Assembly (NCBI GenBank): GCA_012270885.1
Contig: JAAXHN010000009.1
Coordinates: 1-48,570 of the forward strand
DNA: 48,570 nt
Source of the DNA: Acidimicrobiia bacterium
Lineage (GTDB): Bacteria; Actinomycetota; Acidimicrobiia; Spongiisociales; ZC4RG35
Reading direction: 5' to 3'
A model generated the notes under the pieces. It made no database searches. It saw only the letters and a list, made by a program, of their open reading frames with translations, and was not told the DNA's origin. The translations under genes and the position numbers were made by a program. Shown in pieces: positions 1-9,533 of this stretch (positions are counted from its first letter, which is position 1; each line of letters opens with the position of its first letter).

Positions 1-165
1 GCGTTAGCGATATATGACCTGCTTATGGGTTATCAAGACATCACCCTTGAAGATGCACAACGGAGATTGCGCCTCTCTGATGAGGAATTGGAAGAGGCCC
101 TCGAGGTGCTTCGTGAGGCGTACCGAAAAGTCTTCGGTGAGCTAGACAGGCCTGTGACTGTTTGA
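1..165 (+). CDS. C-terminal part of a hypothetical protein (5' truncated by window edge)
   Basis: Frame 1 is open from base 1 to TGA at 163-165: ALAIYDLLMGYQDITLEDAQRRLRLSDEELEEALEVLREAYRKVFGELDRPVTV*. Confidence 0.55.
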   Translation, partial: ALAIYDLLMGYQDITLEDAQRRLRLSDEELEEALEVLREAYRKVFGELDRPVTV

Positions 166-395
166 TGGAATGGTTGATTGCCCTGGCTATCGTCGCCGGG
201 AACACGATCACCGTGTTGATAGTGCAGCTGTTCGGGAATCGCAGGCAGAAAGCAGAGACAGAGTTCAGCATTGTGCAGGCTCAGCATGTGGTGCTGAAGG
301 ATCTGTATGCCGCCCTTGAGAGATCCCAACAGCTACTGGAGGTAAAGGAGCAGCAACTGAACATTCTGCGCCAGGATCTCGTCCCCCACCGGTAG
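165..395 (+). CDS. Small membrane-anchored coiled-coil protein
   Basis: ATG at 165 overlaps the upstream TGA (TGATG). One N-terminal hydrophobic helix (WLIALAIVAGNTITVLIVQLF) is followed by a Glu/Gln-rich helical stretch. Confidence 0.5.
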   Translation: MEWLIALAIVAGNTITVLIVQLFGNRRQKAETEFSIVQAQHVVLKDLYAALERSQQLLEVKEQQLNILRQDLVPHR

Positions 396-732
396 GTCAA
401 CTTGTCTAGGCTCAGGCCTCGTCATTCAACTCGCCCCCCTTGGGGGAATAGTGGGCCGAAGTGGCAAAAAAGGCCCCGACCAGGAGTTGACTTGCCTGGT
501 CTTGGGGGCTGATACTGGGAGGACAGCTACATAAACCCTCCGGTCCGGGTCCGGAGCTCACCCGGTCTGCGAAACCAGAGGTCACACAACGAAAAGCAGC
601 CTCACCCGAAGCTGGGTTTTCGCGACTTCACAGCTGGTGGTGGCGGTGGGGGAGGGCCCATCGGGGACCCCCGTTTCCCCCGGTTTTCGCGACTTTCCCC
701 GCGGGTTTTCTCTGGCTTCGCGGGGCTTTCGG

Positions 733-990
733 CTAGAAGGAGATCGGGGTGAAACTGGTGAAGAATGCGACGCCGCCGAAGACCAGGCCTAGGAGCGACT
801 GGACCTGGCGCTCGGGTTGGCGGATGGCCACCCACCCCATGATCGCCGCGATGCCGCCCAGGATGAACGAGACCGGGTAATCGGAGTAGGTGAACTGGGA
901 GACGAAGTACGAAAAGGCCCGGGCGGCCAGGGCGACGCTCCCCACCACCAGGGTGGTGGTGGCCAGATAGTTGGGGGGCTCTTTGGCCAT
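733..990 (-). CDS. Small integral membrane protein (85 aa)
   Basis: MAKEPPNYLATTTLVVGSVALAARAFSYFVSQFTYSDYPVSFILGGIAAIMGWVAI...; start chosen at ATG 990-988 inside a longer ORF; two to three hydrophobic segments. Confidence 0.6.
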   Translation of the reverse strand: MAKEPPNYLATTTLVVGSVALAARAFSYFVSQFTYSDYPVSFILGGIAAIMGWVAIRQPERQVQSLLGLVFGGVAFFTSFTPISF

Positions 991-1053
991 TCGGTGGTCC
1001 TTCCGGTCTTGTCCCCTCCCTGCGGATACTACCGGGCGGTAAGATTGCGGCAG

Positions 1054-1944
1054 ATGAGCGACACCCCCCGGATCGACTGCGTGGTGGCGGCCGACGCCGA
1101 CCTCGGGGAGAGCCCGGTCTGGGATCCGGAGCCCGGGGTGCTGTGGTGGGTCGACATTCCCGGGCGGGCGGTCCACTGCTACGACCCGGTGTCGGACCGG
1201 GACAGGACAACTTCGGTCTCTGTCACGCCGGCCGCCCTGGCGGTGAGGGAGCGGGGCGGGCTGGTGCTGGCCACGAACGACGGGTTCTGGGCATTCGACC
1301 CCGATGACGGAGGGATCAACCAGTTGGCTCCCGACCCTGAGCCCGATCTCCCCCGTAACCGGCTGAATGACTCCCGGTGTGACCGCCAGGGGCGGTTCTG
1401 GGCGGGCAGCATGCACGACCCCACCTCCGATAAGGTGGCGGCGGGACGGCTTCACCGGCTCGATCACGACCTCTCGGTGAGCACCTTTGGAGAGGGCCTG
1501 GGGGTCTCCAACGGCCTGGCGTTCTCTCCCGACGGCCGCACCATGTACCACGCCGACACCTGGGCCGAGACGGTGTGGGCCTACGACTACGACCCGGACG
1601 ACGGCGTCCCCTCGGGACGGCGGGTGTTTGCGAAGTTCCATGATCTGGAGGGGCGTCCCGACGGGGCGGCGGTGGACGAGTCGGGATGCTATTGGGTGGC
1701 CCTGGCAAGGGGAGGTCAGATCGTCCGGGTGACTCCCCGGGGGGAGCGAGACCGGGTGGTCTCCTTCCCGGTGAGCGCACCCACCATGGTGGCGTTCGGG
1801 GGACCGGGGCTCGACACCATGTACGTCACCACCATGGGGTCGGGCGCGGTGGGTCCGGATGCGGCCCGTCCGGGGCTGGACGGCGGGCTGTTCGCGTTCG
1901 ATCCGGGGTGTGGGGGGCTCCCCGAGCCGAGGTTCGGAGGGTAG
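1054..1944 (+). CDS. SMP-30/gluconolactonase/LRE family protein
   Basis: ADADLGESPVWDPEPGVLWWVDIPG, RLNDSRCDRQGRFWAGSM, GVSNGLAFSPDGRTMYHADT are SMP-30 signatures; start at ATG 1054 rather than ORF start 817. Confidence 0.88.
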   Translation: MSDTPRIDCVVAADADLGESPVWDPEPGVLWWVDIPGRAVHCYDPVSDRDRTTSVSVTPAALAVRERGGLVLATNDGFWAFDPDDGGINQLAPDPEPDLPRNRLNDSRCDRQGRFWAGSMHDPTSDKVAAGRLHRLDHDLSVSTFGEGLGVSNGLAFSPDGRTMYHADTWAETVWAYDYDPDDGVPSGRRVFAKFHDLEGRPDGAAVDESGCYWVALARGGQIVRVTPRGERDRVVSFPVSAPTMVAFGGPGLDTMYVTTMGSGAVGPDAARPGLDGGLFAFDPGCGGLPEPRFGG

Positions 1945-1947
1945 GGG

Positions 1948-2712
1948 ATGATCCGGAACCTGACCAAGGAGAAGCTTCTCTCGGGGGAGACGGTGGTGGG
2001 GTGCTTCCTCAAGTACGCCGAGGCGGACCTAGCCGAGTACCTGGCGCTTTTGGGCTGGGACTTTTTGGTCTTCGACGGCGAGCACGGGACGATCGAGCCT
2101 GGAGACCTCTCCGGTCTGGCCCGGGCCTGCGAACTCCATGGGGTCACGCCCATCGCCCGGGTGCCCACCAACCTTCCCCACCCCATCCTGCGGTTCCTCG
2201 ACACCGGCGTCCACGGGGTCCACGTCCCATGGGTGAACAGCCCCGAGGAGGCCGAGGCGGCGGTCCGATCGGTGAAATACCATCCCCGGGGTGTCCGGGG
2301 GCTGGCCAGCAACCGGAGCGGCGACTACGGGCTCTCCGAACCTGTGGGCCAGTTCGTGGCCAGGGCCAACCGCGAGACGCTGACCGTGATCCACATCGAG
2401 ACCCTCGAGGCGGTGGACGCCATCGAGGGGTACCTGGACGTCGACGACCTCGACGTGCTGTTCCTGGGGCCCACCGATCTCTCCCAGTCCATGGGTCTGG
2501 CGGGCCAGAAGGGCCATCCCGACCTGGTGGCCGCCATGGACAGGGTGGCTAGGGCCGTGGCGGACTCGGACAAGATCCTGGGACTGTTCGCCCCCACCCT
2601 CGAGGACGCCGCCCAGTGGGTGGGCAAGGGAGCGCGCTATGTATGCACCGGCATGGAGGGGTTCCTGCAGGCCGGAATGGCCGGATACATCGACGGCGTT
2701 CGCCGGCTCTAG
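1948..2712 (+). CDS. HpcH/HpaI aldolase family protein
   Basis: LALLGWDFLVFDGEHGTIEP, IARVPTN, GVHGVHVPWVNSPEEAEAAVRSVKYHPRGVRG, ETLEAVDAIEGYLDVDDLDVLFLGPTDLSQSMG are characteristic of the family. Confidence 0.9.
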   Translation: MIRNLTKEKLLSGETVVGCFLKYAEADLAEYLALLGWDFLVFDGEHGTIEPGDLSGLARACELHGVTPIARVPTNLPHPILRFLDTGVHGVHVPWVNSPEEAEAAVRSVKYHPRGVRGLASNRSGDYGLSEPVGQFVARANRETLTVIHIETLEAVDAIEGYLDVDDLDVLFLGPTDLSQSMGLAGQKGHPDLVAAMDRVARAVADSDKILGLFAPTLEDAAQWVGKGARYVCTGMEGFLQAGMAGYIDGVRRL

Positions 2713-2716
2713 AGGA

Positions 2717-3550
2717 TCAGTCCCCTGTCACCAGGCTCATGAGATTGCGGGCGCGCGGGTCGAGATCCGCGTCCGCTCTCCAGACCCCCACTATCCGCCG
2801 GCGGGCTACCAGGGGACCCTCGGAGAGGACGTCTCCGGGTTCGGCGACCTGGCGGGGAAGCACCGTGCGGGCATAGCCCAGCACCGCCATCTGGCGGAGC
2901 ACGGTGGGGTTGGCCGACTCGAGCGCCACCTGGGGGCGGATGCCCTGTTGGGCCAGACCCTGGTCCACCAACAGCCGGGTCCGGGAGCCCGGCGGGTAGA
3001 GAGCCCAGCCCTCGGGAGACCGCCCCGGGGGGGAGTAGATGTGCATGCCCTCGGTGGTGATCGGCTCCGAGCGGTAGGCCGCTCCGGCCGGGCCCACCAC
3101 GAAGGCCAGGTCGATCCGGTAGTCGTCCAGCATCCCCAAGAGCGCCCCCGATTCATCCACCACCAGCTGGAGGTCGATGCCGGCGTGCTCGGTCCGGAGC
3201 CGGGACAGCCCCGATGGAAGGGTGTAGAGGCCGACGGTGTCGATCATCCCCACCCGCAAGGTCCCCACCTCCCCTCTCTCCCAGCCCCGGAGCCAGCGCA
3301 GGAGCTCCGCGGTCTGGCCGAGCACCCCGTCGGCATAGCGGGCCACCCGCCTTCCGGGCTCGGTGAGGACCCGCCGCCGCCCGGCCTTTCTGAAAAGCGG
3401 CACCCCGAGGCGACGGGACAACTCGGCCAGGGAGTGGGACAGGGCTGGCTGGCTGATGGTCAGGTGGGCGGCCGCGTCCGTGAAGGACCCGCGCCGCTCC
3501 ACCTCCTGGAGACCGCGCAGGCTGGTGAAGTTGAGCGACGGTAAATCCAT
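2717..3550 (-). CDS. LysR family transcriptional regulator
   Basis: N-terminal HTH (LRGLQEVERRGSFTDAAAHLTISQPALSHSLAELSRRLGVPLFRKAGRRRVLTEPGR) plus substrate-binding domain. Confidence 0.92.
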   Translation of the reverse strand: MDLPSLNFTSLRGLQEVERRGSFTDAAAHLTISQPALSHSLAELSRRLGVPLFRKAGRRRVLTEPGRRVARYADGVLGQTAELLRWLRGWERGEVGTLRVGMIDTVGLYTLPSGLSRLRTEHAGIDLQLVVDESGALLGMLDDYRIDLAFVVGPAGAAYRSEPITTEGMHIYSPPGRSPEGWALYPPGSRTRLLVDQGLAQQGIRPQVALESANPTVLRQMAVLGYARTVLPRQVAEPGDVLSEGPLVARRRIVGVWRADADLDPRARNLMSLVTGD

Positions 3551-3561
3551 AGAGATAACTT

Positions 3562-3581
3562 ATGTTTTATTATAAAAACAT
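3562..3581. promoter_or_regulatory. Inverted repeat ATGTTTT-ATTATA-AAAACAT in the lysR/ino1 divergent intergenic region (candidate operator)
   Basis: 7-bp perfect arms in an AT-rich patch between divergent genes. Confidence 0.45.
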
Positions 3582-3645
3582 TTATTTGACTAATCAAAGT
3601 GGACGGGGCAGACTATCTCTGGTCGGACACACAGAGGATTGAAAA

Positions 3646-4725
3646 GTGAAAGAAATCAGAGTGGCCATCGTGGGCGTGGGAAACTGCGCCTCCTCGCTGG
3701 TGCAGGGGGTGGAGTACTACCGTGGCGCCGCCACCGACCAGATGATCCCCGGACTGATGCACCCCTCCCTGGGCGGATACCACGTTGGGGACATCCGGTT
3801 CGTGGCCGCTTTCGACGTGGACGCCGGCAAGGTGGGACAGGACCTGTCCAAGGCGATCTCGGCCGGGCAGAACAACACGGTGGTGTTCTTCGACGTCTCC
3901 CACCTGGACGTGACGGTGGAGCGGGGTCCCACCCTGGACGGGATCGGTTCCTACCTGGCGGGCCTTGTGGAGGAGTCGGCGGTCCCCGAGGCCGATGTCG
4001 CCGAAGCGTTGCGCCGGGCCCGGGTGGACGTGGTGGTCTCCTATCTGCCGGTGGGGTCCCAGAAGGCCACCGAGTACTACGCGCGCCAGGCCCTCGAGGC
4101 CGGCTGCGCCTTCGTCAACTGCATCCCGGTGTTCATCGCACGCACGCCCGAGTGGGCCGATCGCTTCCGGGAGGCGGGAGTTCCCATCGTGGGGGACGAC
4201 ATCAAATCGCAGGTGGGCGCCACCATCCTGCACCGCTCGCTGGTGAATCTCTTCCAGGACCGGGGAGTGAAGGTGGACCGCACATACCAGCTCAACTTCG
4301 GCGGCAACACCGACTTTCTGAACATGCTGGAGCGCAGCCGGCTCGTCTCGAAGAAGGAGTCGAAGACCAAGGCGGTGACCAGCCAGTTGGAGACCCGGAC
4401 GCCGGTGGAGGACGTCCACATCGGGCCTTCGGACCACGTTCCCTGGCTGACCGATCGCAAGTGGGCGCACATTCGCCTGGAGGGGACCGGGTTTGGGGAC
4501 ACCCCGCTTTCTGCCGAGGTGAAGTTGGAGGTGTGGGACAGCCCCAACTCGGCGGGGGTGGTGATCGACGCCATCCGGTGCGCCAAGCTGGGCCTCGACC
4601 GGGGACTCTCCGGTCCGCTCCATGAGGCCAGCGCCTATTTCATGAAGTCGCCTCCCAGCCAGATGCGGGACGAGGCGGCGCGCCAAGCGGTGGAAGCCTT
4701 CATTGCGGGAGGTGAAACCGACTAG
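3646..4725 (+). CDS. ino1: Inositol-3-phosphate synthase
   Basis: [51 protein letters not shown] are actinobacterial Ino1 motifs. Confidence 0.93.
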   Translation: MKEIRVAIVGVGNCASSLVQGVEYYRGAATDQMIPGLMHPSLGGYHVGDIRFVAAFDVDAGKVGQDLSKAISAGQNNTVVFFDVSHLDVTVERGPTLDGIGSYLAGLVEESAVPEADVAEALRRARVDVVVSYLPVGSQKATEYYARQALEAGCAFVNCIPVFIARTPEWADRFREAGVPIVGDDIKSQVGATILHRSLVNLFQDRGVKVDRTYQLNFGGNTDFLNMLERSRLVSKKESKTKAVTSQLETRTPVEDVHIGPSDHVPWLTDRKWAHIRLEGTGFGDTPLSAEVKLEVWDSPNSAGVVIDAIRCAKLGLDRGLSGPLHEASAYFMKSPPSQMRDEAARQAVEAFIAGGETD

Positions 4726-4985
4726 ACCTCTCTCACTACAGACCGGCGGAAGGCGGGCACGAACTTGGGACCAAGCCCTTTCGCGAACCCTCGTCTCCAT
4801 TCGCGATAGCCACCCTCGATCTGGCCCGCCTAGCCGCCACCTTGTGAGAGCCTTCTAGTCGTACCAGGCATAGTGGGGGTTTTTCCCCGAAGCACAATCC
4901 TGACGAACGATGTCCCGGTCGGCGAGAGAGGCTGGGTCTTTCCCGGCCTGCCGCCGCGGACCGGTTCCCGCAGGTCGCCGACGGG

Positions 4986-5186
4986 TTATTCGCGGAGGCT
5001 CTCGATGTCCCTCCAGCCGTAGGAGACCTCGGTCAGGTCCATTCACCACGATGTCCGTTCGGGATACGAGAGGCCGAGGGGGAACTCGGCCGGCATCACT
5101 CCCGCGTAGGTGGCCCGCCAGGAATCGATGTGCCCCCTGGCGATGGACGAAGCGTCGGAGAGACGCGCCGCCCTGATGCGTACCAT
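4986..5186 (-). pseudogene. GNAT N-acetyltransferase remnant with internal deletion
   Basis: ATG 5186: MVRIRAARLSDASSIARGHIDSWRATYAGVMPAEFPLGLSYPERTSW-TGA, then in the same frame MDLTEVSYGWRDIESLRE-TAA. N-terminus is GNAT-like, the core acetyl-CoA-binding region is absent, and the tail resembles a GNAT C-terminus. Confidence 0.6.
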
Positions 5187-5192
5187 GCTCGG

Positions 5193-7451
5193 CTACCGGG
5201 AGCCTGCCTGGATGGCCTGCCAGACGCGGACCGGCGTGAGGGGCATGTCGAGGTGGTCCACCCCCAGGGGCCGGAGGGCGTCGATCACCGCGTTCTGGAC
5301 CGCAGCGGTGGCGCCGATGGTCCCCGCCTCGCCGATTCCCTTGACGCCCAGAACGTTCTGGATGGTGGGGGTGACGGTGTGGTCGATCTCCACCGAGGGC
5401 ACATTGGACGCGGTGGGCACCAGGTAGGTGGTGAGGTTGGAGGTGAGCGGATTGGCCTCGGGGTCGTAGAGGACCTGCTCGGAGAGCGCCTGTCCGGCCG
5501 CCTGGGCTATGCCGCCGTGGATCTGTCCGTCCACCAGGCGGCGGTTGAGGATCTCTCCGCAGTCGTCCACCGCCACGTGGCGCAGATAGCGGACGTCGCC
5601 GGTCTCGGTGTCCACCTCCACCACCGAGATGTGGGTCCCGAACGGGAAGGTCGCCTCCGCCTGGTCCAGGGAGAGTTCCGCCGAGAGGCCGTCTTCTGCC
5701 GCTTGGGCCAACTCTCCCCAGGTCATGGCCGTCTCGGGCGACCCCGCCACCGCCACCCGGCCGCCTTCTGTGACCACTACGTCGTCGAGGGCCGCCTCGC
5801 GGAGGTGGGCGAAGAGCCTCCGGCCCTCCTCGGCCACCCGCCGGCCCGCTTCCAGCATCGCCGGTCCGCCCAGTTGCAGCGAACGCGAGCCCATGGTGCC
5901 CCCGCCGGTGGCCACCCGGCCGGTGTCGCCCTGGATGTAGGTGATTCGCTCCATGGGGACCGACAGGACGTCGGAGACGATCTGGGTGAGGGAGGTCTCG
6001 TGCCCCTGGCCGTGGGAGGAGAGGCCGGTTGCGATCTCCACGGTGTCGTCGGGGTGGACGGTGACCGAGCCCCATTCGCTGCGGCCCTGGGGCGCGGTGA
6101 TCTCCACGTAGGTGCTGAGCCCCACCCCCAGCCTCCACCGGTCGCCCCTGGCCGCCCGCTCGGCCTGCTCTCTGCGCAGGCTCTCGTAACCGGCCATCTC
6201 CAGGGCTCGGTCCAGCGCCCTGTCGTAGTCGCCCGAGTCGTAGAGTTGGTCGGTGGGGGTCCGGTAGGGGAACTGGTGGGGCTGGATGAAGTTGCGCCGG
6301 CGGACCTCGACCGGGTCGAGGCCTAGTTCCACGGAGAGGAGGTCCATGCATCTCTCCAGGTAGGAGGTGGCCTCGGGGCGGCCCGCTCCCCGGTAGGCGT
6401 TGATCGGGCAGGTGTTGGAGACCACCGACTGGTAGGTGAAACGCACCTTGGGGATGTGATAGGCGCCGTTGGCCACCATGATGCTGAACTCGGGCAAATA
6501 AGCGCCGAAGTAGACGTATGCGCCGGCTTCTGCCACCACGTGCACGGAGAGGCCGGTGAGCGTCCCGTCCCCGCGGGCACCCAGTTCCACGGTCTGGTAG
6601 TGGCCCCGGCCATGGGGGAGGGATAGAAGGTTCTCCTCCCGGGTCTCCTGCCAGCGGACCGGGCGGGAGAGGCGGTGGGCGGCTGCGGCGCACAGGACCT
6701 GCTCGGGCATGGGGGCGATCTTCACGCCGAACCCCCCGCCCATGTCGGGCACACGGACCCGCACCAGGTCCCGGTCGATGCCCAGGCACCGGGATATGGC
6801 GTTGCGGTGGACGAAGGCGTTCTGGGATCCCGTCCAGACGTCCAGGCGGTCCCCGTCGGGGACGGCCAGGCAGTTGCTGTTCTCGAGGGGCACCCCCGCC
6901 ACCCGCTGGTTGTAAAAGCGCGCCCGGATCACCACCTCGGCATCTGAGAGGGGATCCTCTCCGGCCTGTCCGGTGGTGTCGAGGGCCACGTTGGTGCCCA
7001 TCTCGGGGAAGAGGAGGGGAGCGTCCGGGGCCAAGGCGTCGACCGGGCTCTCGACCGCCGGCAGCGGGTCGATCTCCACCCACACCTTCTCGGCGGCGTC
7101 GGCGGCCTGCCGGTCGGTCTCGGCCACGACGATCGCCACCGCCTCTCCGGTGAACCGCACCCTCTCCGCGGCGGGGACCGGTTGGCCGAAGCCCGGATCG
7201 GCGCCCGGCGACCCGGCCGGCAGGGCCCGCAGGCCCAGGTCCGAAGCGGTGTAGACCGCCACCACCCCCGGAGAGTCGTTTGCTTCTTCGGTGTCGATGT
7301 CGGTGATGACGCCGTGGGGGACGTCGGAGCGCACCACCTTCATCCACAGGGCGTCGGGTCGCTCGAGGTTCCCCACGAACCGGCCGCGGCCCCGGATCAG
7401 GCGGGGATCCTCGACTCGCTTCACGGATGCACCGATGACAGAACTGGGCAT
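5193..7451 (-). CDS. Xanthine dehydrogenase/CO-dehydrogenase-like molybdopterin-binding large subunit (form II CoxL-like)
   Basis: MPSSVIGASVKRVEDPRLIRGRGRFVGN, GGGFGVK, INAYRGAGRPEATSYLERCMD, GSRSLQLGG, VKGIGEAGTIGATAAVQNAV. Active-site motif AYRGAGR. Confidence 0.9.
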   Translation of the reverse strand: MPSSVIGASVKRVEDPRLIRGRGRFVGNLERPDALWMKVVRSDVPHGVITDIDTEEANDSPGVVAVYTASDLGLRALPAGSPGADPGFGQPVPAAERVRFTGEAVAIVVAETDRQAADAAEKVWVEIDPLPAVESPVDALAPDAPLLFPEMGTNVALDTTGQAGEDPLSDAEVVIRARFYNQRVAGVPLENSNCLAVPDGDRLDVWTGSQNAFVHRNAISRCLGIDRDLVRVRVPDMGGGFGVKIAPMPEQVLCAAAAHRLSRPVRWQETREENLLSLPHGRGHYQTVELGARGDGTLTGLSVHVVAEAGAYVYFGAYLPEFSIMVANGAYHIPKVRFTYQSVVSNTCPINAYRGAGRPEATSYLERCMDLLSVELGLDPVEVRRRNFIQPHQFPYRTPTDQLYDSGDYDRALDRALEMAGYESLRREQAERAARGDRWRLGVGLSTYVEITAPQGRSEWGSVTVHPDDTVEIATGLSSHGQGHETSLTQIVSDVLSVPMERITYIQGDTGRVATGGGTMGSRSLQLGGPAMLEAGRRVAEEGRRLFAHLREAALDDVVVTEGGRVAVAGSPETAMTWGELAQAAEDGLSAELSLDQAEATFPFGTHISVVEVDTETGDVRYLRHVAVDDCGEILNRRLVDGQIHGGIAQAAGQALSEQVLYDPEANPLTSNLTTYLVPTASNVPSVEIDHTVTPTIQNVLGVKGIGEAGTIGATAAVQNAVIDALRPLGVDHLDMPLTPVRVWQAIQAGSR

Positions 7452-7482
7452 TGGGTGTATGGTAGGGCTGGGAGGACGGTCC

Positions 7483-8460
7483 CTAATAAGCGGCCAGGCG
7501 CCGGGCTGCGGTGGCTATCTTCCGGGCGTCGGGCCGGTAGGCGTCCTCGAGAGGAGGGCTGAAGGGGATGGGAACGTCAAGACCGCCCAGACGGGTGACC
7601 GGGGCGTCCAGCCAGTCGAAGCACTCCTCGGAGATTCGCGCCGAGATCTCCGCGCCGACCCCGACCAGCCGGTTGGCCGAATGCACCACCAGCGCCCGGG
7701 AGGTGCGGGTGACGCTCTCTGCCACGGTCGCGAAGTCGAGGGGCTTGAGAGAACGCAGGTCCACCACCTCGGACTCGATTCCCTCCGTGGCGAGTTCTGT
7801 GGCCGCCGCCAGTGTCTGGGGGACCTGCGCGCCGTAGGCCACAATGGTGAGATCCCTTCCCCGCCGGACCACCTTGGCCTCCCCGATGGGAACCAGGTGC
7901 TCGCCCTCGGGCACCGGTCCCCGGAGGGATCGGTAGAGGGGCTTTGCCTCGAAGTAGATCACCGGGTTGGGGTCCCGCACCGCCGAGCACAGGAGGCCCT
8001 TGGCGTCGGCGGAGTTGGAGGGCGCCACCACCTTCAGTCCGGGGGTGTGGACGAACCAGGCCTCGGGGTTCTGGCTATGAAAGGGACCTGATCGGATCCC
8101 TCCGTCCGAGGGAGCCCGGATCACCCAGGGAATCTTCCCGCCGAACCGGTAGTGGATGGTGGCGGCGGACTGGACGATCGAGTCGAAGCCGGTGGAGATG
8201 AAGTCGGCGAACTGCACCTCGACGATGGGACGCAGGCCCATGAGCGCCATCCCGTTGGCCATGCCGATGAAAGACTGCTCGACGAGAGGCGTGTTGAGCA
8301 CCCGGCGGTCGCCGAAGCGGGCGGCCAGGCCCTTGGTCACCTTGAAGGCGCCTCCGAAGTCGCCCCCCACGTCCTCGCCCAGTACCAGCACGTCGGGGTC
8401 TCTCTCCATCTCGTGCGCGATGGCCTCGGAGATGGCGGCGATGTAGGTGAGTTCCCTCAT
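7483..8460 (-). CDS. 2-oxoacid dehydrogenase E1 component, beta subunit (transketolase-like)
   Basis: MRELTYIAAISEAIAHEMERDPDVLVLGEDVGGDFGGAFKVTKGL, PLVEQSFIGMANGMALMGLRPIVEVQFADF, CFDWLDAPVTRLGGLDVPIPFSPPLED. Confidence 0.93.
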   Translation of the reverse strand: MRELTYIAAISEAIAHEMERDPDVLVLGEDVGGDFGGAFKVTKGLAARFGDRRVLNTPLVEQSFIGMANGMALMGLRPIVEVQFADFISTGFDSIVQSAATIHYRFGGKIPWVIRAPSDGGIRSGPFHSQNPEAWFVHTPGLKVVAPSNSADAKGLLCSAVRDPNPVIYFEAKPLYRSLRGPVPEGEHLVPIGEAKVVRRGRDLTIVAYGAQVPQTLAAATELATEGIESEVVDLRSLKPLDFATVAESVTRTSRALVVHSANRLVGVGAEISARISEECFDWLDAPVTRLGGLDVPIPFSPPLEDAYRPDARKIATAARRLAAY

Positions 8461-9533
8461 GCGTACACCCGGTCGGAGACGGTGCCGGGATCGGGGAAGG
8501 GCGCGGCCTCCGCCTCGGCGACGGCCGCGTCGATCTCGGTCCGCGCCCAGGTGTCTATCTCCTCCAGTTGAGATACTCCGACCACCCCTTCTGCGAGGAG
8601 CCTCCGGCGCTGGAGCGCCACCGGATCGCGGGCTTCCCAGCGCTCCAGGAGTTCCCGGGGGACGTACTCGGCGCCGTCGTGAATGGCATGGCCCAGCATG
8701 CGCATGGTCCGCGCCTCGATCACCGTCGGCCCGCCGCCCGACCGCGCCTGGTCCACGGCGGCCTTGATGGAGCGGTACATGGCCTCGACGTCGTTCCCGT
8801 CCTCGCTGCGAGCCGCGAGTCCGTACCCGGCGGCTCGCTCGGTGATGGCGAAGGTTGCCATCTGCTGGTCCAGGGGAGTGGAGTAGGCGTACTGGTTGTT
8901 CTCCACCACCAGCACCAGGGGGGCAGAGTACAGGGCCGCCATGTTCAAGGACTCGTGGTAGGGGCCAGTGGTGGTCCCCCCGTCGCCGCAGGCCGTGAGG
9001 GCCACCCGGGGTTCGCCCCGGTATTTGAAGGACATCGCCACTCCCAGGCTGAGGGGGATCTGCTGGGGGATGTGGGAGACGTACCCGATGATCCCGAGGC
9101 TCAAATCCCCCATGCCGTGCAGGTTGGCGTCCCGTCCACCGCTCGGACCGGTGACCCGGCCCAGGAGGTTCCCGAACACCCTGGCCGGCGTCATGCCCCG
9201 CACCAGGTACGATCCCACATCCCGGTGCATGGGGGCGATCACGTCGTCGGGACCCAGCGCCAGGCCCATGGGCACGCTGATTCCCTCATGTCCCCGTCCG
9301 CTGAACGTCCCTCCCAGGCCCCTTCCCTGCTTCCACATTGCCACCATGGTGTCGTCAAGGGTGCGGGTGAGGCGCATCCACCGGTAGAGGTCGATGCGCA
9401 GAGCGTCCGGGAGGTCGGCTATCACCTCCTCGGGCTCGGAGTGCGCAACGGGCGGCTCGGGTTCCTCGGGTTCGGGCTGAGGAGGCGTGGAGAAGAGAGC
9501 CTCCCTGATCTGGTCGCCCAGGGGGTCGCTCAT
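8457..9533 (-). CDS. 2-oxoacid dehydrogenase E1 component, alpha subunit
   Basis: ThDP motif GDGGTTTGPYHESLNMAALYSAPLVLVVENNQYAYSTP; HRDVGSYLVRGM. Start at ATG 9533, 4-bp overlaps with both neighbours. Confidence 0.92.
   Translation of the reverse strand: MSDPLGDQIREALFSTPPQPEPEEPEPPVAHSEPEEVIADLPDALRIDLYRWMRLTRTLDDTMVAMWKQGRGLGGTFSGRGHEGISVPMGLALGPDDVIAPMHRDVGSYLVRGMTPARVFGNLLGRVTGPSGGRDANLHGMGDLSLGIIGYVSHIPQQIPLSLGVAMSFKYRGEPRVALTACGDGGTTTGPYHESLNMAALYSAPLVLVVENNQYAYSTPLDQQMATFAITERAAGYGLAARSEDGNDVEAMYRSIKAAVDQARSGGGPTVIEARTMRMLGHAIHDGAEYVPRELLERWEARDPVALQRRRLLAEGVVGVSQLEEIDTWARTEIDAAVAEAEAAPFPDPGTVSDRVYA

Noticed and set aside
4855-7347. 830-aa minus-strand ORF overlapping coxL-like gene
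   Set aside because: Low-complexity Arg/Gly/Pro-rich translation in an alternative frame of a well-supported gene; typical high-GC artefact.
5193-7451. Calling this an aerobic CO dehydrogenase
   Set aside because: Active-site motif is AYRGAGR (form II), not AYxCSFR, and coxM/coxS are absent nearby.
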